Shown here: one piece after another, positions 1-6,580 of the stretch
Layout of the letters: every line of letters begins with the position of its first letter
Numbering within the stretch: the first letter of the stretch is position 1
NCBI GenBank assembly: GCA_004376305.1
Contig: SOKD01000344.1
Location: forward strand, 1 to 7,219
Direction of reading: 5' to 3'
DNA: 7,219 nucleotides
Origin: Candidatus Cloacimonadota bacterium
GTDB taxonomy: Bacteria > Hydrothermota > E44-bin80
Notes under the pieces: generated by a model
The model's database searches: none
Seen by the model: only the letters and a program-made list of their open reading frames with translations
What the model was told of the DNA's origin: nothing
Program-made: the position numbers and the translations under genes

Positions 1-1
1 T

Positions 2-3000
2 CTTATTTTTCTTTTTATGAAATTTCCGCTTCAGGCTCAGAAAATGCAACAATCAGGTGTAACTGTTTTCTCATCAACTCCCACCGAGACTGTTCTTGAA
101 ATTATGCTGCCGGAAGTGCAAAAGAATATGGACGAAGATTTAGCATTTCATATGGGTGCTCTTGAGCTTTTGGAAAGAGAAGGATTTCCTCCGGTTCCAT
201 TTGTGTCAGGAATAATTGCAATCGCTGATCAGGGTGGTTTTGAAGGGGATATTCAATTAATCGACGAGTATTCTCAGAAACTGGAGAGAAACATCGATTT
301 CTCGAAAGGGTTATACCCTGAAGAACGGTTATTGCTTGATCAACCGCAGATTCTAAGAGACTACAGAATCATACGTTTTCAATTCTTTCCCATTCAATAC
401 AATGTTGTCCGGAACGAAGCAAGCATTGCACAGAGAGCAATCATTCGTATCAGAAAAACTGCGAGGAGGGGAAGGCATGAGAAGAAATTCCGGAGAGAAA
501 GTATTTCTTCAAGTTTCCGTGCTCTCTATAAAAGTACAATCCTCAATTTTAATGTGTTTGATCGATTTTCCTCTGATACCGTGCTCTATGTTATCATAAC
601 GCCTGATACATACTATGATGATCTACTACCGTTTAAGGATTACAAGGAAAGAGCCGGTTTGATCGTAAAACTGGTGCCATTCAGTGATTTCGCTCCCAAT
701 CCGACGTATTATGATATTCGGAATTATCTTTATACTGCATATACAACCTGGGAACATCCACCAGACTACTTCCTTGCTGTTGGTGATGCCAATGTTTTCC
801 CCGTTAAGTACACTTTTGATTATGCGTCGGGAGGTACGTATGCTGATGATAACTACTATGTTGCCCTTGACAGCGTCAATGACATATTTCCAGATATATT
901 CGGCGGAAGATTAACGATTCAGAATAGCTTTCAATTGGAAACTATGCTCAATAAAGTTATCAATTATGAATGGTCACCGTATATGGCTGAGACCACCTGG
1001 TACAATAGAGCGGTAATGATAGCTTCTGATGAATATCCCTCGCAACCGGCGACAAAAATCTGGATACGCGAGCGGTTTATTGATTATGGTTATGAGTATG
1101 TTGATTCACTATACGCACGAAACTATTCAAGTGCAAGTGCTATGAGAAATGATATCACCAATGCTGTTAATACTGGACGCGGATTCCTCAATTACCGGGG
1201 ACCGGGATGGTACTACGGTTGGTTCTCTCCGACACTTGGGCAAATTTATTCAGGAAGTAATGTAAGCGGCTTGAACAATGGGAGGAAACTGCCTGTTGTA
1301 ACAAGTCTCGGGTGTGGAGTGGCAAAATTTGATGAATCAACCTGTTTTGCGGAACAGTGGGTGAGAAATGGCACGCCAACATCGGAGAAAGGTGCAGTTA
1401 GTTTCTTTGGTGCAACATGGATTACTCATACACGTCATAATAATAAAATGGACCGCGGCATATATAAAGGAATTCTGCAGGAAGGGCTGACCTCTTTTGG
1501 AGAAGCAGCGGTGCGGGGAAAGTTATACATGTATGAAATTTGCGGAATGAGTGATACGACAGTCACAGAAATGAACGAGTACCTTATTCTTGGTGATCCT
1601 TCGTTGCTTTTAAAGACGGGGGTTCCAAAACCGATGAACGTATACCATGATTCGATTGTTCCTATGGGAGAGAGTGTACTCTGGATAATGGTTATTGGCA
1701 ATAATGGGCCTGTTCACAATGCATTTGTTTGTGCGCGAATGGATTCAGTATTTCATGTGTCAGGTCATACTGATTCAACAGGGGCTGTTGGACTCACCGT
1801 TTTCCCAACCATTGTTGACACTATAAATATATCAGTAGTTGCACAAAATCATTTCCCTTACGAAGGATATTGTTTTGTTAATGTTGATGGTCCCTGGCCT
1901 GGTTACCTGTGTCATTTTGTTGATGATGATACCATGGGAAGCAGCAGCGGAAATAATGATTCCATTCCAAATCTTGGAGAGACCATAGAGATGCCGCTTA
2001 TGATAAAGAATTATGGAAATGAAATTGCTGCAGGTGTCATCGCTGTGCTTTCAACAGATGATACTTTTGTTGTCGTAACGGACAGTATTGAAACATTCGG
2101 TACCATTCAGGCGGGAGATAGCCTTATCTCGGACGATGACTATGATGTTGTTATCTCAACATCAGTGCCCGATGAACACGCAATTCTTTTTAAACTGCAC
2201 GTTAAAGATGAAAATGATTCTACCTGGATTTCGCATTTTAAGCTAATAATTTCAGCACCACAACTTGATCTCATCAGCTTCATCATTGATGATTCAGGAG
2301 CGGCGAATCCTAATGGTGTACTTGATCCCGGTGAGACGGCTGATTTGACCTGCAGGATTTACAATGCGGGAAGCGCCATGGCAGAGGGTGTCAAGGCAAC
2401 TCTGCGGCCAGAAAATATATACGTAACCTGTATTGAGTCACTTTCAACATATGGAGATATCCTGTCGAACTCTGAAAAGGAGGGCACACCCTTTATCGTT
2501 GAAGCAGATGCTGCAACACCCCTTGGGTACAATGCAAAAATGAAGCTCATTTTTACATCTGAGCAGGGATATTGCGATAGTGCAGAATTTGAAATCAAAG
2601 TTGGTGTGGGTGGTGATTTTCTTGTTTGGGACCCTGATGAAAATCATTCAAGCGGACCAAAGATAGAAACCGCGCTTACAGAAGCGGGATACCGAGGTGA
2701 GTACTCAACAACTATATCTGATTTCCTGGAAATACTGAAAGCTTACAAGGCTATTTTTATTTGCCTGGGTGTTTATCCAAATAACCATACTCTTTCGAAC
2801 GGAGCAATTGTTGATTCACTCTGTGATTTTCTATTGGGTGGTGGACGCATCTATATGGAGGGTGCTGATACCTGGGCGTATGACCCTCCAACATCCCTGC
2901 ATCCATACTTTAGGGTTATTGGAGTGCATGATGGATCAGGTGATACCTATCAATGTGTCGGTGTAACGGGGACGTTTACAAACCAGATGAACTTCTCCTA

Positions 3001-3565
3001 CAGTGGTGAAAATGCATGGATGGACCATCTCGGAACGACAGGAGGGAGTTTTATAATATTCAATAATAGTTCTCCTTTTTATAGGAATGGAATTGCGTAT
3101 GACGGATCAACCTACAAAACTGTCGGAACATCTTTTGAATTTGGTGGGCTTCAGGATGCTTCACCGCCATCGACGAAAAAGGCTCTGGCAGATTCTATTA
3201 TGAGGTTTTTTGGAATTACCCCGGTTCAGGAGGAAATGCCAGAACGGAAAAATCAAGTAGTCTTCTTGTTATCGAAAAGCCGTCCAAATCCTTTCTGTAA
3301 TACGGTATCCTTCACCTATGGAATACCATTAAGAGAAGGAAAAGACTATCCTGGAAAGCAACTCGTTTCAATCAGTATTTTCGATGTGACCGGAAGAAGG
3401 ATACGAACACTCGTGCATGATCGAAAAGAACCGGGTTACTATACTGCTCTGTGGGACGGGGATGATGATTATGGAAAAAATGTCAGTCAGGGGGTTTATT
3501 TTATCAGGCTAATCCTTGAAGATGAGGGGCAATTTAAAACAAGGAAGACAGTCCTTTTGCGTTAA
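2..3565 (+). CDS. Secreted gingipain-like (peptidase family C25) multidomain protein with C-terminal sorting domain, 5' partial
   Basis: Predicted exported C25-like protein. Residues are numbered from the ATG at 17. Residues ~25-188 resemble a gingipain-type N-terminal prodomain. Residues 189-530 are the C25 domain, starting at VLYVIITPDTYYDDLLPF, continuing through FLAVGDANVFPV and DDNYYVALD, and ending at GDPSLL (526-531). The nucleophile motif TSLGCGVAKF (Cys433) and the following CFAEQWVR match gingipain R, but the NYxGHG motif reads NYRGPG, with Pro396 in place of the catalytic His. An Ig-like domain (~535-625), two CARDB-like repeats (~627-745 and ~747-865, the second with NGVLDPGETADL) and an alpha/beta domain resembling the class I glutamine amidotransferase/ThuA fold (~867-1067) follow. 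The C-terminus (1089-1182) is a FlgD-Ig/type IX-like sorting tail starting at RPNPF. The frame is open to the left edge, LIFLF precedes the ATG and no Shine-Dalgarno is visible, so the true start and signal peptide probably lie upstream. Proteolytic activity is doubtful because of the His change. Confidence 0.85.
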   Translation, partial: LIFLFMKFPLQAQKMQQSGVTVFSSTPTETVLEIMLPEVQKNMDEDLAFHMGALELLEREGFPPVPFVSGIIAIADQGGFEGDIQLIDEYSQKLERNIDFSKGLYPEERLLLDQPQILRDYRIIRFQFFPIQYNVVRNEASIAQRAIIRIRKTARRGRHEKKFRRESISSSFRALYKSTILNFNVFDRFSSDTVLYVIITPDTYYDDLLPFKDYKERAGLIVKLVPFSDFAPNPTYYDIRNYLYTAYTTWEHPPDYFLAVGDANVFPVKYTFDYASGGTYADDNYYVALDSVNDIFPDIFGGRLTIQNSFQLETMLNKVINYEWSPYMAETTWYNRAVMIASDEYPSQPATKIWIRERFIDYGYEYVDSLYARNYSSASAMRNDITNAVNTGRGFLNYRGPGWYYGWFSPTLGQIYSGSNVSGLNNGRKLPVVTSLGCGVAKFDESTCFAEQWVRNGTPTSEKGAVSFFGATWITHTRHNNKMDRGIYKGILQEGLTSFGEAAVRGKLYMYEICGMSDTTVTEMNEYLILGDPSLLLKTGVPKPMNVYHDSIVPMGESVLWIMVIGNNGPVHNAFVCARMDSVFHVSGHTDSTGAVGLTVFPTIVDTINISVVAQNHFPYEGYCFVNVDGPWPGYLCHFVDDDTMGSSSGNNDSIPNLGETIEMPLMIKNYGNEIAAGVIAVLSTDDTFVVVTDSIETFGTIQAGDSLISDDDYDVVISTSVPDEHAILFKLHVKDENDSTWISHFKLIISAPQLDLISFIIDDSGAANPNGVLDPGETADLTCRIYNAGSAMAEGVKATLRPENIYVTCIESLSTYGDILSNSEKEGTPFIVEADAATPLGYNAKMKLIFTSEQGYCDSAEFEIKVGVGGDFLVWDPDENHSSGPKIETALTEAGYRGEYSTTISDFLEILKAYKAIFICLGVYPNNHTLSNGAIVDSLCDFLLGGGRIYMEGADTWAYDPPTSLHPYFRVIGVHDGSGDTYQCVGVTGTFTNQMNFSYSGENAWMDHLGTTGGSFIIFNNSSPFYRNGIAYDGSTYKTVGTSFEFGGLQDASPPSTKKALADSIMRFFGITPVQEEMPERKNQVVFLLSKSRPNPFCNTVSFTYGIPLREGKDYPGKQLVSISIFDVTGRRIRTLVHDRKEPGYYTALWDGDDDYGKNVSQGVYFIRLILEDEGQFKTRKTVLLR

Positions 3566-3573
3566 TTTGCGTA

Positions 3574-3600
3574 CCAGATTCCTTGTTTCTGGGTGTTTTA
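3574..3600 (+). terminator. Weak candidate terminator after the C25-like gene
   Basis: A 5-bp stem, CCAGA (3574-3578) with TCTGG (3588-3592), has a 9-base loop and is followed by GTGTTTTA and then another pyrimidine-rich stretch up to 3612. It lies 8 bases after the stop codon in a convergent intergenic gap, where a terminator is expected. The stem is short and the T run is interrupted, so the call is tentative. The other strand has no T run next to this hairpin. Confidence 0.25.
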
Positions 3601-3602
3601 AT

Positions 3603-3610
3603 CCTCCTTT
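3603..3610 (-). promoter_or_regulatory. Orphan Shine-Dalgarno sequence immediately after fprA
   Basis: On the - strand the bases directly after the fprA stop read AAAGGAGG, an ideal ribosome binding site and stronger than the one in front of fprA itself. No ATG, GTG or TTG follows at usable spacing. An ATT-initiated frame of 22 codons is the only reading and is not convincing. It may be the relic of a lost downstream operon gene, or a chance product of the pyrimidine-rich tail of the + strand terminator region. Confidence 0.3.
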
Positions 3611-4795
3611 TTACAGAAGATTCATTTCCTTGTGTTTTGAGAGGATTTCGTCCGCCAAGCTGTCAAGTGAAGCAAAATTATCAGGCGACGGATATCCTTT
3701 GATTACTACCGGATTAATTATTTCCGCTTTGATATTCGTGAGCATTGCCTTTAAGTGAGCAACCATTCTGCTGCCCCAGCCGTACGAACCGATGAGTGAG
3801 ACGAATTTTAATTTAGGTCTTAGGAGATTTGTAAGGTAAGCAGCATAAACGACGGCTGGATGAGGACCAAGCAGTACAGTGGGGGAGGCAATTACAAGCG
3901 TTGCTGCATCAACGAGCGCTATTGCAAGTTCTCCAATATCTGTTTCGGTGAGGTTGAAGGGCTTAACGGTAATTCCACGCACAATGAGAGCATCAACAAA
4001 GTAATCAACCATCCTGCGTGTGCTGCCATGCATTGATACAAAAGGCACGATCACTTCATTTTTCACATCATCAGATGTCCAGTCCCTGTACGCATCGAGG
4101 ATGAATTCAGGTTTGTTATGCAGAGGGCCATGACTCGGTGCAATAATCTCAATTTTATAATCCCGCAGTTTCTCCAAGTGGTTTTTTATACTTGATCTGA
4201 AGGGCATCATAATTTCGGCATAATACCGTTTTGCCGGTTCGTAAACCTCACATTCATCCATGACAAAAAGACTACTCGTTGCAAGATGGGCGCCAAAAAG
4301 GTCACAGGGAAAAAGCACTTTATCCTCGCGCAGATAAGAAAGCATTGTTTCGGGCCAGTGTACCCAGGGTGCTATAATGAACTCAATCGTTTTGTCACCG
4401 AGTGAGATTGTATCCCGGTCATTCATCGTAATAAATTTCTCATTGCTGATGTGAAGCAGGTCTATGAGCAATGTTTTGCATTTCTTGTTGGTAATCACTT
4501 TTGCAGCCGGGAAGACGTCCAGGATCTTTGGAATGGTTCCTGAGTGATCTTGTTCGGCATGATTGCTGACAACATAATTAATATCATGAATATCAAGCTT
4601 CTTAAGATTTCCGAAGAGCTCGTCTTCCTTGTCAGGATCAACGGTGTCTATGAGAGCAGTTTTCTGGGTCCCTTTGATAAGATAGCAATTGTAACTTGTA
4701 CCCTGGGGTAACGGTATGAGTTCATCGAAAAGCCGCCGGTCCCAATCTCTTACACCTACAGAGTAAATATTGCTCTTAATTTCCTGAATAGACAT
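3611..4795 (-). CDS. fprA: Flavodiiron protein, FprA type (O2/NO reductase)
   Basis: Cytoplasmic flavodiiron protein of 394 residues, the normal length for the two-domain class without extra C-terminal domains. It reduces O2 to water and/or NO to N2O with electrons from rubredoxin. The N-terminal metallo-beta-lactamase-like domain (~1-248) carries a complete diiron set: His79, Glu81, Asp83 and His84 in NHAEQDHSG, His146 in WVHWPE, Asp165 in FPCDLF and His222 in PSHGP. These numbers coincide almost exactly with the ligands described for Desulfovibrio gigas ROO. The C-terminal flavodoxin domain (~249-394) has the FMN phosphate loop SMHGSTR (254-260), ASPTVLLGPHP (303-312) and IGSYGWGS (335-342). 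The ATG lies 2 bases after the hrb stop with only a weak GAGAAG upstream, suggesting translational coupling to hrb. The fusion partner upstream is the expected electron donor. O2 versus NO preference cannot be read from the sequence. Confidence 0.95.
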   Translation of the reverse strand: MSIQEIKSNIYSVGVRDWDRRLFDELIPLPQGTSYNCYLIKGTQKTALIDTVDPDKEDELFGNLKKLDIHDINYVVSNHAEQDHSGTIPKILDVFPAAKVITNKKCKTLLIDLLHISNEKFITMNDRDTISLGDKTIEFIIAPWVHWPETMLSYLREDKVLFPCDLFGAHLATSSLFVMDECEVYEPAKRYYAEIMMPFRSSIKNHLEKLRDYKIEIIAPSHGPLHNKPEFILDAYRDWTSDDVKNEVIVPFVSMHGSTRRMVDYFVDALIVRGITVKPFNLTETDIGELAIALVDAATLVIASPTVLLGPHPAVVYAAYLTNLLRPKLKFVSLIGSYGWGSRMVAHLKAMLTNIKAEIINPVVIKGYPSPDNFASLDSLADEILSKHKEMNLL

Positions 4796-4797
4796 TG

Positions 4798-5484
4798 TTA
4801 CTTCTCTTTTTCGAATTGTGATTTATCAACACCACAAACAGGACAAACCCAATTGTCGGGCAAATCTTCAAAGCTTGTTCCCGGTTTAATTCCAGAGTCA
4901 GGATCTCCTTTTTCGGGATCGTATACGTAAGCACATACTTTGCAGACATATTTTGCCATTGTTTTTGACTCCGTTTCTTCTTTTTTAAAAAATGTTGGAG
5001 CTGTTCTGGGAGCTTTGCCTTTCTTCACCATGTGATAGAATGCATACGTCATTGGCTCCTTTTCACTGAGTATTTCTGCATCAACGACTTTTCCGAAGAA
5101 GATGGTGTGTGAACCAATATCCATGTTCTTAATAACCTCTGCTTCCAGGGTTGCTATCGCATTTTCGAGCACAATGGGTGTTCCCGTTATACCTGTTTTA
5201 TAGTCAATATCTTTGTATTTGTCCACTTCACGGCCAGTTTTCCAGCCAAAAAGTCCTATGAATTTCATTGGAGTATCAGTTGATAGTACTGAAACCGTAT
5301 ACAGGTTACTATGCTTGATGAAATCATGCGTAAGATTTTCTTTGTTTATGGCAACAGCAATAATGGGTGGCTCAGAACAAACTTGCATTACAGTATTGAC
5401 AATTTGTCCGTTAAATGCATCTCCCTTTTTTGAACTGATAATATAGAGACCATACGAAATTTTTTGCAAAGCTTTCAAATTCAT
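4798..5484 (-). CDS. hrb: High-molecular-weight rubredoxin: flavin reductase-like domain fused to rubredoxin
   Basis: Electron carrier of 228 residues matching the Hrb design of Moorella thermoacetica, which passes electrons from NAD(P)H through FMN and a rubredoxin iron centre to FprA. Residues 1-~155 form a flavin reductase-like FMN-binding split barrel, recognisable from [17 protein letters not shown] (24-40), [22 protein letters not shown] (47-68) and [14 protein letters not shown] (124-137). A charged linker (~156-175, rich in Lys and Glu) leads to a complete rubredoxin (176-228) with iron ligands Cys181, Cys184, Cys214 and Cys217 in CKVC and CPVC. The start has AGGAAAGG ending 5 bases upstream. 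The gene lies 39 bp after the DHODH-like gene and 2 bp before fprA, so it sits inside an operon and its partner is the next gene. An internal ATG at the linker-rubredoxin junction is described separately. Confidence 0.95.
   Translation of the reverse strand: MNLKALQKISYGLYIISSKKGDAFNGQIVNTVMQVCSEPPIIAVAINKENLTHDFIKHSNLYTVSVLSTDTPMKFIGLFGWKTGREVDKYKDIDYKTGITGTPIVLENAIATLEAEVIKNMDIGSHTIFFGKVVDAEILSEKEPMTYAFYHMVKKGKAPRTAPTFFKKEETESKTMAKYVCKVCAYVYDPEKGDPDSGIKPGTSFEDLPDNWVCPVCGVDKSQFEKEK
4957..4972 (-). promoter_or_regulatory. Possible internal translation start for a free rubredoxin within hrb
   Basis: Met176 of the fusion begins MAKYVCKVC, exactly how many free-standing rubredoxins start. On the - strand GGAG (4972-4969) lies 9 bases before this ATG (4959-4957), in an A-rich, probably unstructured stretch encoding the linker. 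A 53-residue rubredoxin could therefore be made from the same message. The same pattern could be only a fossil of the original fusion event. Confidence 0.35.
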
Positions 5485-5523
5485 TTTGACCTTTCCTGTC
5501 TGACGTTATTCAGAGCGCTAAAA

Positions 5524-6507
5524 TTATTCAATGCCCACCAGAGCTTTAATATACTGTACCCTCTCATACAACTCTGGTTTATCGCTTTCTGACTGGCTGA
5601 GCTTGCCATGAAACTCCTTAATCGATTGAAAACCTTTATTTTCCATCCACATGCTAACTTCGTCAATGATTTTGCCTATTTGTTGTAAACCATTAAGGTA
5701 CAGGGTGGAGCACAGTTGGGCTACCGTTGCGCCGGCAAGCAACTGTTTTATGACACCTTCTCCATCATGGATTCCTGTTGATGCAGCAAGATCACATCCG
5801 ATCGATCCGGAAAGCAATGCAATCCATCGGAGAGAAAGCCCCATGTCTTCCGGAGAACTGAAGTTGTATCCGGGTGCGAGAGTGAGATTTTCAGTATTAA
5901 TATTGGGTTGGTAGAATCGATTAAAGAGTACCAGAGCTGCTGCCCCTTCTCTGCTGAGCCTATTAGCAAGGTGTGCGAGGGAAGAGAAATATGGTCCTAT
6001 CTTTACAGCAAAAGGGATTGAAATATGAGGCTTGATTTCGTTTACTATCTTTACATAGATGTCTTCTATTTCAGTTCCTGTACGATTTGGATCACTTGGC
6101 ATTATGGCGATATTCAATTCTAATGCATCAGCGCCAGCTTCCACAATTTGTTTTGCATAGGTTATCCACCACTTCGGAGAGATACAATTGAGACTGGCAA
6201 TTACGGGGACAGAAACAGTCTTTTTTGTTTCCTCAATGAGTTTTAGGTATTCATTTGGTCCGAAAGACATACCCATCTGTTGTACATAATCAAGTGCCTC
6301 CGGATGCCAGTAAGGCATAAGATGCTTCTCCATATCCTTAATTTCGAAATCAATTTGCTCTTCAAAGAGGGATTTGAGTACAATTGCTCCTGCACCAGCT
6401 TCAGCACACTTTTCAACCCCATCACGTTTTTTCGTAAGGCTGCAGCTTGCTACCAGGAGAGGGTTTTTTAATTTAAGCCCCATATACTCTGTAGAGAGGA
6501 TACTCAT
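5524..6507 (-). CDS. Dihydroorotate dehydrogenase-like FMN protein of unknown substrate
   Basis: TIM-barrel flavoprotein of 327 residues from the DHODH-like branch (COG0167 relatives annotated 'dihydroorotate dehydrogenase-like'). Visible family features are NPLLVASCSLTKK (15-27), VLKSLFEEQ (43-51) with the flavin-contacting Lys45, SLNCIS (105-110), VKIGPYF (168-174) with conserved Lys169, LFNRFYQPNI (194-203), and the FMN phosphate-binding region STGIHDGEGVIKQLLAGA (243-260). The catalytic loop of true dihydroorotate dehydrogenases (N-x-S/C-C-P-N) is replaced by ELNIAIMPSDPNRTG (130-144), with no Cys or Ser aligned as the base. Pyrimidine synthesis is therefore unlikely to be its role, and I give no pyrD symbol. 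The ATG has AAAGGAG with 5-base spacing. It is the first gene of a probable three-gene operon with hrb and fprA, hinting at a redox role, perhaps feeding or using the same electrons; this is inference. Confidence 0.88.
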   Translation of the reverse strand: MSILSTEYMGLKLKNPLLVASCSLTKKRDGVEKCAEAGAGAIVLKSLFEEQIDFEIKDMEKHLMPYWHPEALDYVQQMGMSFGPNEYLKLIEETKKTVSVPVIASLNCISPKWWITYAKQIVEAGADALELNIAIMPSDPNRTGTEIEDIYVKIVNEIKPHISIPFAVKIGPYFSSLAHLANRLSREGAAALVLFNRFYQPNINTENLTLAPGYNFSSPEDMGLSLRWIALLSGSIGCDLAASTGIHDGEGVIKQLLAGATVAQLCSTLYLNGLQQIGKIIDEVSMWMENKGFQSIKEFHGKLSQSESDKPELYERVQYIKALVGIE

Positions 6508-6512
6508 TATTT

Positions 6513-6519
6513 CTCCTTT
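6513..6519 (-). promoter_or_regulatory. Ribosome binding site of the DHODH-like gene
   Basis: AAAGGAG on the - strand with a 5-base gap to the ATG at 6507. This fixes the start codon of the first gene of the redox operon. Confidence 0.75.
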
Positions 6520-6533
6520 CTCTATGTTTTGAT

Positions 6534-6565
6534 TTACAATTGTTCTACATTCATACTCATTGTAA
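6534..6565. repeat. Inverted repeat TTACAAT-N18-ATTGTAA in the leader of the redox operon
   Basis: Perfect 7-bp arms at 6534-6540 and 6559-6565, separated by 18 bases, occupy most of the 62-bp gap between the GGDEF gene and the DHODH-like gene. The long AT-rich loop argues against a terminator hairpin. The spacing between arm centres, 25 bp, is compatible with a regulator binding two sites. It overlaps the possible -10 described separately, as a repressor operator would. No regulator family is recognised. Confidence 0.35.
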
Positions 6566-6580
6566 CTTTCTATGTGTCAA
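6550..6580 (-). promoter_or_regulatory. Possible sigma70-type promoter for the redox operon
   Basis: A perfect -35 hexamer TTGACA (6580-6575) lies in the last codons of the GGDEF gene. The best -10 at tolerable distance is TATGAA (6555-6550), with 19-bp spacing, longer than ideal. A better -10 word, TACAAT, lies only 10 bp from the -35 and cannot be used with it. Weak evidence. The alternative is read-through from the cyclase gene. Confidence 0.22.

Noticed and set aside
3516..3758. A small + strand gene spanning the convergent junction
   Set aside because: It overlaps two confident genes on both sides, has no ribosome binding site and no recognisable protein features. It is a shadow frame.
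5524..6507. Assignment as pyrD, dihydroorotate dehydrogenase of pyrimidine synthesis
   Set aside because: The catalytic loop with its Cys/Ser base is replaced, and no pyrimidine genes are nearby. Kept as DHODH-like.
6559..6580. TTGACA and TACAAT read as a strong promoter pair
   Set aside because: The two hexamers are only 10 bp apart, far below the usable 16-19 bp. Only the weaker TATGAA at 19 bp was kept, with low confidence.
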